NCBI RefSeq assembly: GCF_037893015.1
Contig: NC_133658.1
Location: 881,113,043 to 881,177,042 of the forward strand
DNA from: Macrotis lagotis
Taxonomy: Eukaryota; Chordata; Mammalia; Peramelemorphia; Peramelidae
Direction: 5' to 3'
Length of the DNA: 64,000 bases
The notes under the pieces were generated by a model, which was not told the origin of the DNA, made no database searches, and was given only the letters and a program-made list of their open reading frames with translations. The first letter of the stretch is position 1, and each line of letters starts with the position of its first letter. Made by a program: the position numbers and the translations under genes. Below are positions 10,651 to 22,153 of this stretch, piece by piece.

Positions 10651-11133
10651 TTTTCTGATAAAAGAATTGTCTCAACACAAATTTTAGTTCAAAACCTATG
10701 ATTTTGGAACCTCTTTAATTTACCAGTTGTCACACCGAGACCTTGGTTTGCAAACAGAAAATTTTTAAAAATCAAATTAATTTTATACAATCCAGTATTA
10801 AAAGACTCATTTTAAAGTACTTGACATTCTATTTCCCCTATTTGGAAGATTATTCCATAAGAATTTTTAGAACAGGGTGGTTCATAAATCAGTTTTAACC
10901 TTTTGCCCATGTATAAAAGAATCAGAAAGAGAAAAGAAAAAATATTAACAAAAATGAAAAAAAAATTTATTAGACCACAGGTCATCCTTCTTTGTATGTC
11001 TTTAGCTGACTTGCTTAAATATCCCCTTAACATTTTGAAAAGGTAAAGGATAGTAATTCTCACAAGAGCATATCAATGACAACAAATGCCAGGTTAGCTT
11101 ATCTGGCTATTAGAATTAGATAGCTGTAAGCAT

Positions 11134-11198
<65 letters not shown>

Positions 11199-14040
11199 CC
11201 TTTTATACTGATCATCTGACATGATTACAGGAATTTAGTACAAGGACCAAAGACATAAGAAAGGACAACTATCCTTTTTCATTTGGTTATCAGTTTCCAG
11301 GTAAGGCAACATGGATGACCAAATGCCTTGAGCCAGATTTTAAATTTTCCACATTTCCATATGTCATATTTGAGAAATGAGTTAAAAAAGTCTAATCTCA
11401 GAACTTGTTGAAAATTACTTTGCTAACCTTTCTCAAATAAACATGAATTCTCATAAGCATTGGTCCAACCTAAATTTCCTTGGTGCTGGATTTCAGACTC
11501 AAAAGGTTATTTTTCAGTCTTATGAGGTCTTTAAAAGCAATTTCCTATAATCAGACAGAGATTTAACTGTAAAAGAATTAGAATATACCATATGGTAACC
11601 ACAATCTTTCAGTGGCAAAAAATAGTATATTATTACAGAAGAACCTTGCAATTCATCCTATCATTGCATATAAGGACTGTGGTTAAAAATGAAATATAAA
11701 CTTGGGATTAAAAATATCAATAATTCCAATTGCCTTTTGAAACAGGCTTTATTAAAAATAAGTTTTTAGAAAATTTAATTATTAGCCATGTTTAAAAATA
11801 GACATAAATGCAAATCATTGCATTTAGATCCTTTTAAACAATTAGAATATCTTAGGTGATTTTTAAAAATTTCAATGGGTGTTATTAATTCCAAACAAAA
11901 TAGCCAGAAGAGCAATCAGATTTAGGAAAACCCCATAAGAAACATTCAAGGTTCACTTCATTACAGTTATTGGATCAAAAGGGAATCCCAACTTGTTTGG
12001 AGTCATGTTCACTGAGAAGGATTGACAATTAATGTCAGCTGAGTCAAAACACTAACGCAACAATACAATGGAAATATATGGGGTTCCCTGTCCCTGATTT
12101 CATTAATCAAAGTCCGACACAGCTGTTATCAATATCGGATTAATAATACAATGAATCAATTTACAGATGAAAATTTTCATAGAGAGGGACTTTTACAAAT
12201 TTTAATCACAATGTTAAATAATCCTACATAGATGACTCATTTGAATAACCCTAACTGATTTGTATTTCTTTACCTTAAGCAAGCTTGACAGTTATAATTA
12301 CATAATTATACCCCTATTTTGAGCAAGGATTTTGCCAGATATTCTTGTAGCAGGGTTAGATCTTCTATTACATTCCCCATTTAAAACACTCAAAATAACC
12401 CCCAAAATGCTCAATTCAGGGATGACTTAATTAAGGACATGTAGATGAACGTTCAAAAAACTACTAAGATGTAGTTTGAAGATTTAATCCTTTCAGGCTA
12501 GCCCAGGGATCCAGTGATTTATTAAAAGGGCTTGCCATATGCCAGGAGAAATCCTTGTCAGAGAGGGCAAGGTACTTTACTAAAACTTTGAGCAGGGAAC
12601 AATTTAATTAATTATAAAAATTTATAAAATTAATAAAAATTATAAAATTTAATTAATTATAAAAATTATAAAATTTTTTCCCTGTCCAAAATGTTTCATC
12701 TACTACATGCCCAATAAATCAAATTAACAAATTCACAGACATCCTTATGTCAAATTCCTTTACTAAATTCTTATTTTTTTTTATCTATTCAAAGAGTTCT
12801 AGGTCTCATCCCCTTAACTTACAAAAGGCTCTAGGAGGCACGTGTAGGAATGCACAAGTGACAGTCTCTGACCACTTTGAGGACCTGGACTGTTTTAAAT
12901 TCCTATCAGATCAAGCCAATTAAAAACTGGTCAGAGAAGACCCAATAAGGGTCATATAGTTTTAGGGTCAGATACAATATTTGTGATCAATAATTTTAAA
13001 TTCCCAAATGTTCTAATAAAATCTGTCTTTTAATAATGTTAGGTATTACATTATCCAGTATTTCTTAAAATTTTAACATATAGGACACTCAAAATACCAT
13101 GATCACAATTATGCATTTTAAAAACAAAAAACCTCAAGTTAGTACAATATATTTTAGTAATGTACAGAAAACTAGCCCATCTATAGTTATCTAATAAAAA
13201 AAAAAGGTGATAGTACAACTTAAATACATTTTTTAATTTGGAGGTCCTGTTCTTTTTTCCCTTCAGAATTAAATTCTGAATTAAATCAAACCAAATCTGA
13301 ACTTATAATTTCTTAATTCTTCCTAAATATATTCCTCTCTCTTTTTTTCCTGACAAACAGAACCAAAAAAAAAAAACCCAACTTTTTTTCCCCCTGCAGT
13401 TTCTAACTGAAAAATAATATCAGAATAGAATTTTCAGCTTCCATTCTTTATTTTAAAATCAAACACTTGTTTGTTTCATGAGAACTCACCAAACCAACAC
13501 TATTTCATTCTAGGATTCAATCTGCCTCAAACATGAACAAGTCCTAAACCATTTCAAATCTGGGTTCCACACTCCCAGAAACCAGAAAGGTTTCATTATT
13601 TTTTTTTTACACATACACATATATTTATATAGACAATTCTCAACAGACTCTGTTTTGGCACCCCCCCCCAAACCCCAAGAAAAGCTCAGTGATTCCTCTA
13701 TTCTTCAGGCCAGTGGAGAATAGAGAAGAGTTGCTGGGGGAAGCAAAACAACCAGACTTTTGATTTAAAATATTATTATTATTTTTTTTTACTCATGCTA
13801 ATTGATTGGTCAGAAAATGTTAGGGCCAATTATAATTTTCTTTAGGTACTTCATATATATTAAAATTTTAAATAATCAATCAATAATTAAATATTTAAAC
13901 TTATCTATCACACTAAATTTTCTTGGTTATATTCATATAGCCTTTTTTTTAACCCTTTAAACGATTCACCATTCAGTAATACATTTATGGAGAGGAGTAA
14001 GACATTTCCTTTTTTTAAAATTTAATATGCAGATTTTAGT
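10651..14040. other. AT-rich spacer, old unassigned sequence
   Basis: About 3.4 kb with no ORF above 83 codons and no recognised gene. Contains a (TA)n run at 11143-11194 and an AT-rich direct repeat of 'aatttaattaattataaaaa' around 12600-12670. Probably decayed retroelement sequence, but I could not assign a family. Confidence 0.5.
11143..11194. repeat. (TA)n microsatellite
   Basis: Pure alternating TA of about 50 bases. Confidence 0.95.
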
Positions 14041-14049
14041 TAGAGTTTT

Positions 14050-14100
14050 TTTTGCAAGGCAAATGGGATTAAGTGACTTGCCCAAGGCCACACAGCTAAA
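14050..14100 (-). repeat. CORE-SINE 3' fragment
   Basis: 'gcaaggcaaatgggattaag' through 'cacacagctaaa'; only the 3' third of the element. Confidence 0.75.
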
Positions 14101-14542
14101 ATGCAGATCTTAAAAATGTATTTGTTTCATTTAATTTGTATCCAGATTCTAAATGTCCACAATATACCTTTCAGGGTAACAGAACATTTTACATAAAATA
14201 AACCTTAATTTGTGACCTTTAAAATACCCAATTCAAACTAAATATCTTAATTTTTTAAAAACAAACTTTCAGTTCAGGATAGCAGCTAGCCTGTGCTATC
14301 TTTTTAGATTTTGAGAGACATGCAAGAGAGAAAACTTCCAATATGGATGAGCTAAGGAGAGAAAGATAAGAACTGGAGGTCTGTGTGGCCAGATTTTTAG
14401 AGCAGAGTTTAAGATGTATATGGTCCAGTTTTAAATAGAAAAACACAAGGTTTTTTTTTTCTCATTTTAAGAGAGAAATCTAATTTCACCCCCATTTTAC
14501 AGATAAAGGTGGGGAATCACAGGAGAAAATATTACTAATTTC

Positions 14543-14545
<3 letters not shown>

Positions 14546-14573
<28 letters not shown>

Positions 14574-14600
14574 CAAAGAGAGACAGAGAGACAGAAAATC
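14546..14600. repeat. (GAGACA)n simple repeat
   Basis: Purine-rich 'gagacagagacagagacaga' run directly upstream of the L1 3' end. Confidence 0.85.
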
Positions 14601-14679
14601 CTGCCACTCAATCAGAAACAAACAAAAAAAACAGAATCCTTTTCTCTTCAAAAAAAAAACAACACAGTTTTTCTGTGGT

Positions 14680-15135
14680 ATATGTATGTCATGGAACACT
14701 ATTGTTTTATTAGAACAGGAATGGGAGGGATGGGAATTCAGAGAAGCCTGGAAAGATTTGCATGAACTGATGCTGAGCAAGATGAGCAGAACCAGAAAAA
14801 CATTGTACACCCTAACAGCAACATGGGGGGCATGATCAACCTTGATGGACTTGCTCATCCCTGCAGGGCAACAACCAGGGACAATTTTGGGGTGTCTGCA
14901 ATGGAGAATCGTCAAATTGGGGGGGAAGCATATTATTATGTAATTTTACTATCTCATACTTTACTTTTCTTCCTTAAGGATATGATTTCTCTGTCATCAC
15001 ATTCAATTGAAATCAGTGTATACCATAGAAGCAATGTAAAGACTAACAGAATGCCTTCTGTGGGGGGTGGGGGGAGGGAAGGAAGAATGGAGGAAAAATT
15101 GTAAAACTCAAAACAAATAAAATCTTTCTTTAAAA
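14680..15135 (+). mobile_element. L1 LINE 3' end, sense, 5'-truncated
   Basis: The sequence runs from the ORF2 C-terminal 'gaattcagagaagcctgg' block (protein FREAW) through the 3'UTR 'atgtaaagactaacagaatg' to an A-rich end. It is the mirror of the antisense copy at 18990-19860. Confidence 0.8.
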
Positions 15136-15145
15136 ACAACAACAC

Positions 15146-15310
15146 AGGGGCAGCTGGGTGGCACAGTGGATAGAGCACCGGCCCTGGGGAGTCAGGAGGA
15201 CCTGAGTTCAAGTGTGACCTCCAACACTTAATAATTACCTAGCTGTGTAGCCTTGGGCAAGCCACTTAACTCCATTGCCTTGCAAAAACTAAAAAAAACA
15301 AAAAACAAAA
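15146..15310 (+). repeat. Marsupial CORE-SINE, full length
   Basis: Starts 'ggggcagctgggtggcacag', ends 'gccttgcaaaaactaaaaaa'. Inserted in the A-rich tail of the preceding L1. Confidence 0.85.
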
Positions 15311-16205
15311 ACAAAAAACCCAACAACACAGTTTTCAGGAAAATCTGTCCTGTGGAGCTAAATTGTTGAGTGGTTTTTTTTTAAGAAAAAAAATTAATTT
15401 GAAAAGGGAGATTGAAGAGGAAAGTTAGCCAATCAGAAAGGCTGATCAGACAGAAATAGTTGAGAGCTCCATTCTCTATTCCACGAAGAATATACAATTT
15501 GAAAACTAATAACATATAACATTATTAATAATAATAAAAAATACCTATAAAACACATAAACTGAGTCAGAGCACCTTGGACCAAAGAGGCCCTGAACTCC
15601 AGGGAAAACCCACATTGCTCTCTCACTTAGAGTTTCCCCAAAACACAGCACAGAGAAAGACAACGGGGTGCCAGACAAAACCTGTACATTCATCAGAAAT
15701 CCCCCAAGGATTTAGTGCTTGGCCCTTTCAGAAAAGAAATGCTGCTCTTAGATAGGGACAAAGGTCAGAGAACAAAGGCGAATACCACCAAAGGAGATAA
15801 TCCCTAACAACCCAGAGGTAAAATCCAGAGAATATTTAATTTTCAAATAAAACAATTGAGATGAAAAAGTGGTAGCCTCACCTTATTCCAAGGCCAGTTT
15901 TTGCTAGGTTCAAAAACCATCCCAGCTTTTTTAGAGATCCCATATCCAGTATTATTAAAAGATAGCCTAACCTATTTCCAAGTCAAAATTGTCTAAACCA
16001 TATCTGTCAACTTAAAACACTGGCTCAGAATAGAGCTGGGATTTTAAGTTACAGACCTCTTCTCCCAAGGAGCACATCTGACTTAGAGAGCAGGGACCTG
16101 ATTTATAGAACTCTTTCCTTCCAATGAGTATGTCTTGGTCAAAACGGAGGCCTGTTCCTCCTTAAAATTTCCATGGCACCATAACTGTCAATCTTTTTTT
16201 TTAAA
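15311..16205. other. Unassigned AT-rich spacer
   Basis: No ORF above 86 codons and no recognised element. May be decayed retroelement sequence. Confidence 0.4.
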
Positions 16206-16209
16206 TTTA

Positions 16210-16332
16210 TTTAAGGCAATGGGGTTAAGTGACCAGCCCAAGGCCAAACAGCTAGGCAATTATTGTGTCTGAGGCCAGACTCCAGGGCCTGTGCTATATC
16301 CATTATGCCACCTATGCCACTATACCACCTTT
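16210..16332 (-). repeat. CORE-SINE, internally deleted
   Basis: Antisense copy lacking part of the middle (no 'gatttgaactcaggt' block) and with a duplicated 'ccacctatgccactatacc' end. Confidence 0.75.
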
Positions 16333-16606
16333 AAATACAAAATTTAAAAATATAGGGGAAGGGGAACAGAATATACATAGCAAGAGTAGACAAAATCTTA
16401 AACTTGTCTAGAGACCATTCTATTATTTGATATCAAAGAGAACCATCCTTCTATAATGCTATTTTGTCTAAGGGAGGTAAACTTTTCTTTTAGTTTAACT
16501 TAGGGCAAGTACTCCTTTCAAATTATAAAGGATGCAATTAATAATTGTAAAAACTTTATTATACTTTTGAGATATCTATGTTTCCTTTGATTCTTGGATT
16601 TGGACA

Positions 16607-16865
16607 GGGGCAGCAAGCTGGCTCGGTGGATAGAACACTGGTCTTGTAGTTAGGAGGACAGGAGTTCAAATCCAGCCTCAGGCACTTATACTAGCTGTGT
16701 GACCTTGGGCAAGTCACTTATCCCTGACTGCATCTCCAGTCGTCCTGATTCATATCTGGCCACTAGACTCAGATGATTCTGAAGGAGAAAGTGTGGCTGG
16801 TGACTTAGCACAGCATCCCTCTCTCAAATCCAATTCCTGGACTTGTCACCTCTCTGATACTGTAG
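16607..16865 (+). repeat. Longer SINE of a second subfamily
   Basis: A tRNA-like head 'ggggcagcaagctggctcgg' and a CORE body, then an extra 3' part ('cagtcgtcctgattcatatc ... cacctctctgatac') absent from the short SINEs here. Confidence 0.7.
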
Positions 16866-17354
16866 TCTGAAAAAGAAGCACAACCATTATTATTTTGGAC
16901 ATCAGATTTTTTATTCAGTTCTGTTTTTTTAATTAGGAGTGTTTCAAAGTCCTCTGTTTCTCTAAATATCCATTTTTTCCTCTAAAAGATTTTATTCAGT
17001 TTTGCTTCTTAGGTGATTCTTGATTGTAATCCCCAGGTATATCATATTCCAAGTCCTTCTGCAATTTAATGTGGAAGCTGCCAAATCATGTGCCATCCCA
17101 ACTGTAGCCCCATGACATTTGAATTGTTTCTTTTTGGCTGCTTGCAGTACTTTCTCCTTGATCTGTGAGCTCTGGAATTTGGATTTGATATTCCTGGGAG
17201 TTTTCATTTTGGAATCTCTTTTATGTGGTAATGCTCTTACTTTCCTTGCCCTTTGCTTCAAATGTATCAAGACAGTTTTCTTTGATAAGTTCTTGAAAGG
17301 TATTGTTAAGGTTGTTTTTTTTTTTGAGAATGGCTTTCAGGTAGAGTCCAATAA

Positions 17355-17356
<2 letters not shown>

Positions 17357-17439
<83 letters not shown>
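17357..17439. repeat. (TG)n microsatellite
   Basis: About 80 bases of TG with one TA interruption, directly at the A/T-rich 3' end of a SINE. Confidence 0.95.
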
Positions 17440-17443
<4 letters not shown>

Positions 17444-17567
17444 AAGACAATGGAGTTAAGGTCATACAGTTAATTATGTATTAAGTGTCTGAGGCCAGAT
17501 TTGAAGTCAGGACCTCTTGACTCCAGGGTCAGTGCTCTATCCATTGTGCCACCCACCTATCTGCCCC
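17439..17567 (-). repeat. CORE-SINE inserted in L1 ORF1
   Basis: Antisense copy from 'tgcaagacaatggagttaag' to 'ccacccacctatctgcccc'; splits the L1 ORF1 relic. Confidence 0.8.
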
Positions 17568-18284
17568 ATGTCCAATAATTCTTATATTATCTCTCCTGGA
17601 TCTATTTTCTAGGTCAGTTTTTTCCCAATGAGAACTTTCACATTTTCTTTTATTTTTTCATGCTTTTGTTTTATTGTATCTTGAAATTTCATGGAGTCAT
17701 TAGCTTCCATTTGTTCAATTCTGATTTTTAAGGAATTATTCTCTTCAGTGAGCTTCTGTACTTCCTTTTCCATTTGTCCAATACTATTTTTAGTTATTTT
17801 CCTTGACAAATTTTTGTATGTCTTTTCCCATGTTATTGATTTTTTTCCATGATTCTCTTGCATTACTCTTATTTCTTTTCCCATTTTTTCCCCTTCTGCT
17901 TCTCTAATTTTCTTTTTAAAAATCCTTTTTAAACTCTTCCAGGAATTCTTTTTTGGGCCTGAGACTAAATGACATTTTTCTTTGAAGCTTCACACATAGT
18001 CATTTTGACACTATTTTCCTCTTCTAAGTTTATGCCTTGATCTTCCCTGTCACCATAGTAACTCAAGTCATTTATTTTTGCTCATTTTTACTTCTTTTTT
18101 GGCAATGTGGTGTTTCTCTGTGAGAGTTGGGCTCTGGTCCTGCACTGTCCCAAGTTTTTTGTTCTGGGACTCAGGGTCTTACTTCTGGTTTTGGGGGGGC
18201 TTCAGGGCTTAGGTACTTGCTTTCAAGTTCAATGATGGGATGGCTCACAGATTCTCATCGAAACATAAATGGGCAGTAAGTCAA

Positions 18285-18780
18285 TAAGCATTTATTAATA
18301 ATTGCTCAATAATATGTATTAAGTCTTAGGATATGCAGAAAGGGAAAAATACAATCCATGCTCTCAAGGAGCTTCCAGACTAATGCAGAAGACAAGAAAT
18401 CAGGAGGTCATTTCAGAGGGAGGGCCCCGAAGTGCAGGGGAAGAGGGATGGACAAGATTGGGAAAGTTCTCCTATAAAGTATATCATACCATCAATTTGT
18501 GGCCAGGAACAAAAGATGGGTGAGCAGTATGTTAACCGTGTTGGATAATTGGTGAAGCAACATAGTTAAGAGGAATCTTCTATAGCACGTCCTACTTGGA
18601 GTGGATTTATGACAAAACATGGACAGGAAATACAAAGGATGAGCAGCATGGTTGGAGGAACTGAGGTCACATGTCCATTTGAATATTGAACAAGTAGGGT
18701 GGTGTATTTTGGCATGCAATAAAATACTGGTCTCAACCTATTTTCCACCAAACTGACTCTTAATTTTCCTGACACTTTTT
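18285..18780. other. Spacer with LINE-tail relic
   Basis: 'aataagcatttattaataat' and 'ctctcaaggagcttccagac' at 18290-18385 resemble the tail of an old CR1/L3-type LINE. Nothing recognised in 18420-18780. Confidence 0.4.
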
Positions 18781-18849
18781 CTTATGAAGGATCACCTTCC
18801 CTCTTGTGCTTCTAGGTATTATTATTTAGTCTGTTCCAAGAATCCATCT

Positions 18850-18985
18850 TTTTTTTTTTTTGGCAAGGCAATAGGGTTAACTGACCTGCCCAAGGTCACA
18901 CAGCTAGGTGTCTGGGGTCACATTTGAACTCAGGTCCTCCTGACTCCAGGGTCAGTGCTCTATCCACTATGCCACCTAACCGCCC
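18850..18985 (-). repeat. Marsupial CORE-SINE
   Basis: Antisense copy from 'ggcaaggcaatagggttaac' to 'gccacctaaccgccc', with a short internal gap. Confidence 0.85.
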
Positions 18986-18989
18986 TGAA

Positions 18990-19860
18990 CCTATCTTTTT
19001 TTTTAAGAAAGATTTTATTTCGTTTTACAATTTTCCCCCATTCTTGCTTCCTTCCACCCCCCCCCCACAGAAGGCAGTCTGTTAGTCTTTACATTGTTTC
19101 CATGGTATACATTAATCTAAATTGAATGTGATGAGAGAGAAATCATATCCTTAAGGAAGAAAAATAAAGTATAAGAGATAGCAAAATTACATAGTAAGGT
19201 GACTTTTTTCAAAATTGAAGGTAATAGTCTTTGGTCTTTGTTTAAACTCCACAGCTCCTTATCTGGATACAGATGGTGCTCTCTTTTGCAGGCAGCCCAA
19301 AACTATTCCCGATTGTTGCACTGATGGAATGAGTGAGTCCTTCAAGGTTGATCATCACTCCCATGTTGCTGTTAGGGTATATGCTGTTTTTCTGGTCCTG
19401 CTCATCTCCCTCAGCATCAGTTCATGCAAATCCCTCCAGGCTTCCCTGAATTCCCGTCCCTCCTGGTTTCTAATAGAACAATAGTGTCCCATGACATACA
19501 TATACCATAGTTTGCTAAACCATTCCCCAATTGAAGGACATTTACTTGATTTCCAATTCTTTGCCACTAAACAAGGCTGCTATGAACATTTTTGTACAAG
19601 TGATGTTTTTGTCCTTTTTCATCATCTCTTCAGGATACAGACCCAGTAGTGGTGGTATTGCTGGGTCAAAGGGTATGCACATTTTTGTTGGCCTTTGGGC
19701 ATAATTCCAAATTGCTCTCCAGAAAGGTTGGATGAGTTCACAGCTCCACCAACAATGTATTAGTGTCCCAGATTTCCTGCATCCCTTCCAACATTGATCA
19801 TTGTTCTTTCTGGTCATATTGACCAGTCTGAGAGGTGTGAGATGAACCTACTATCTTTTA
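18990..19860 (-). mobile_element. L1 LINE, antisense, ORF2 C-terminus plus 3'UTR
   Basis: The minus strand encodes in 19817-19542 a stretch with TLIHCWWSCELIQPFW and IPFDPAIPPLLGLYP, a diagnostic L1 ORF2 C-terminus, continued after a frame change in 19567-19355 (FREAWRDLHEL). The 3'UTR runs down to the A-rich end near 19000. Strongly 5'-truncated and fairly young. Confidence 0.88.
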
Positions 19861-20370
19861 AAAATTATTTTATTTTGTTAAATATTTCTGGATGATATGG
19901 AAAACAATTTTTAACATTAAAAAATTTTGTGTTCCACTTCTTGAGAAGGTAACTTGATATCAATTATACATGTGAAATCTTGTATAACATTTCCATATTA
20001 GCCATGTTGCACAAGATGACACAAAAATAAATTTTTTTTAAAAATATGCTTCAATATGCATTTGGGGTTTATTAGTTAGCTTTGAGACAGTTCTGGTCAG
20101 GAAGTTTTCTTTAATGGGAATTTAAATCTGCTCATATAAATTCCACTCCTTCCTTATCTCTTTCCTCAAATGCTTAAAAGTGAGTCATGTTTTTTCCAAT
20201 TAGTCTCATTGCAAAAAATGTATTCCAAGGAACTATCTGTAAGAATTCATGGGCATAAGTTAAGAATTCCTGGACACGACTACATAGCATAATAAAATCA
20301 TATTTATTCAGCAATTTAGGGTTACAAAATGCTTTATGTACATAAGATAGAAGCAGCTAGATGGAATGAT
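19861..20370. other. Spacer, no recognised gene
   Basis: AT-rich; an old LINE-like 'tttttttaaaaatatgc' patch near 20030. Nothing else seen. Confidence 0.4.
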
Positions 20371-20520
20371 GGAGAGAGCACTGTACTCATTTGGGACCTG
20401 ACACTTACCATCCTTGGACCCTCAGACAAATCAGCCACTCTCTGAGCTCAGCCTCCTCCTCTGTAAATCGAAGGGGTCAGACTTAACCCCCTCTAAACCT
20501 GTTCCTCCCTTTCACATGAA

Positions 20521-20880
20521 TGAGTTAAGTCATTCTATGGGTATTATTATCCCCATTTTATAGATGAGGCATCTGACACTCAGAGGTTAAATAACTTGTC
20601 CATTTCTCATTTGTCATGTATTTTAAAGCTTAAAAGGAATTTTTCAAGAATAAAGTATGGTTTATGAAAAATTATCAAGAAGCGAAAATAACCTTGAGAG
20701 TCAGTTTAGTCACTCTATGGGTATTATTATCCCCATTTTATAGATGAGGCATCTGACACTCAGAGGTTAAGTAACTTGTCCATTTCTCATTTGTCATGTA
20801 TTTTAAAACTTACAAGGAATTTTTCAAGAATAAAGTATGGTTTATGAAAAATTAACAAGAAGCAAAAATAACCTTGAGAG
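20521..20880 (+). repeat. Tandem duplication, two 180-bp copies
   Basis: 20521-20700 and 20701-20880 are direct copies with a period of exactly 180 and only about ten differences. The unit contains a MIR core ('ccccattttatagatgagg'). Confidence 0.9.
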
Positions 20881-21109
20881 AGTTTCTACCCAGAAATTTC
20901 CACAGCTCCTTCCCTATCATGGGGAAAAAATTAGTAGGAGCTTGATAATCCTTCTGATTAGGCCCAGTTGGCTTTGTTCCAATCATTTGGAAATGATCAG
21001 GCAGTACACAGTCAAGGATTCATTATGGTACAAATGGTCTGGAGAGCCAGGCCTTACTGACTATAAAAATCTAATGAGTATATGACTACATAGGGTAGAG
21101 CAGAACTTA

Positions 21110-21350
21110 AAGAGCTGAAGGGGCATCAGAGATCACCCACCAACTCTCTCATTTAGCAGAGGAAAATTTGGGACCCAAACTGGCAAAGATCTTAAAGCTA
21201 GATCTGAAGTGAGGATGTTTTGGGTTCTCTAACCCTGGCTCTGCCACTTACTTTTATAACCTTGGTAACTTCAGGATTGTCCCCTTAGCTAAGCTGGGCC
21301 TCATTTTCTTCATCTATAAAATACTGGGGTAGTGACATTTAAGGCCTCCT
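21110..21350 (+). repeat. MIR relic
   Basis: 'tggctctgccacttacttttataacc' type core with 'ttcatctataaaatactggg'. Confidence 0.55.
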
Positions 21351-22147
21351 TTCTGGCCAGCCTATGTTGGGAATCCAGCCCCCATTCTGCTTAGGCTGTA
21401 GTGACAGGAGACTTACAGATAGGTCTAAATTGGGGAAATGTGTAGACTGCATACCCTGTGCCTGGACCCGTCAAAGCCCAAGGCAGCTGGTGAGCTGTTC
21501 CTGAGGACATTTGTTTTGAAATCAAATCACAGTCTTCAAAAGGGTTAGATCAAATTTGAATTAATCTACCTTTAAGAAATTCCATGGTTTCAGGTTATAG
21601 AAAAAATTTAGATTTGTTGGTTACTTCAGGTTGGATGTTTTTGATCCCTTGGGACACCCCAATGCCCAACCCAGAATTCTCAAGCCCCCAATACATAAAG
21701 GGATAATCTGTGTACTGAGTTATCTTTCTACTCAGAGTGCTTATCAAGGTTTCACAATGTTAAATAGATGAAATGCAAACCCAAAGCATTTCCCAACAGC
21801 TTTTTATTTGTCTCCAATATTCTCAGCAATAATATAGAGCTAATTCAGGAAAATCTTATCACCTTAAATACAACAGAGAGAGCTCATTGTCAAGCTTATG
21901 TCTCAGTAACCCAACAACTTAACACAAAAATGGTTAGCAGCATTAAAATAAAGTGCATTTTGTCCATTTTTTTTTAGAAAAGGGTCTTTCCTCATTGCCA
22001 CAAATTAAATTTTACCTATTTATTGTATAAGAACCTCAAAATTCCCATTTGCTTCCCAGAGTTACATTCAAGACATTGAGATGGTTTCTTTTTAAAATTT
22101 AGATTTAAAACCCCCACAAATATGACAAAATTCATTGGCAACTGTGC

Positions 22148-22153
22148 TTTATT
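22148..22153 (-). terminator. MFN2: Candidate MFN2 poly(A) signal AATAAA
   Basis: AATAAA on the minus strand, 2.26 kb below the MFN2 stop, followed by a T/G-rich stretch. The resulting 3'UTR of about 2.2 kb is in the range of human MFN2. Other minus-strand signals lie at 22019-22024 (AATAAA) and 23994-23999 (ATTAAA), so the site used is not certain. Confidence 0.45.

Larger units (their letters stand above)
16875..18270 (-). mobile_element. L1 LINE, antisense, ORF1 and 5' region
   Basis: The minus strand encodes, in two open pieces, a coiled coil (17884-17609, residues like KEVQKLTEENNSLKIRIEQM) and the C-terminal ORF1p domain (17270-16992, with IKEKVLQAAKKKQFK and RRTWNMI). The two pieces are split by a (TG)n run and a SINE at 17357-17567. 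Upstream GC-richer sequence near 18110-18270 may be 5'UTR. Broken copy. Confidence 0.75.

Noticed and set aside
10651-14040. Possible antisense retroelement internal region
   Set aside because: AT-rich and decayed, with no recognisable protein or terminal structure; left unassigned.
17221-17484. Cys-Val and Thr-His repeat ORFs
   Set aside because: Translation of the (TG)n microsatellite.
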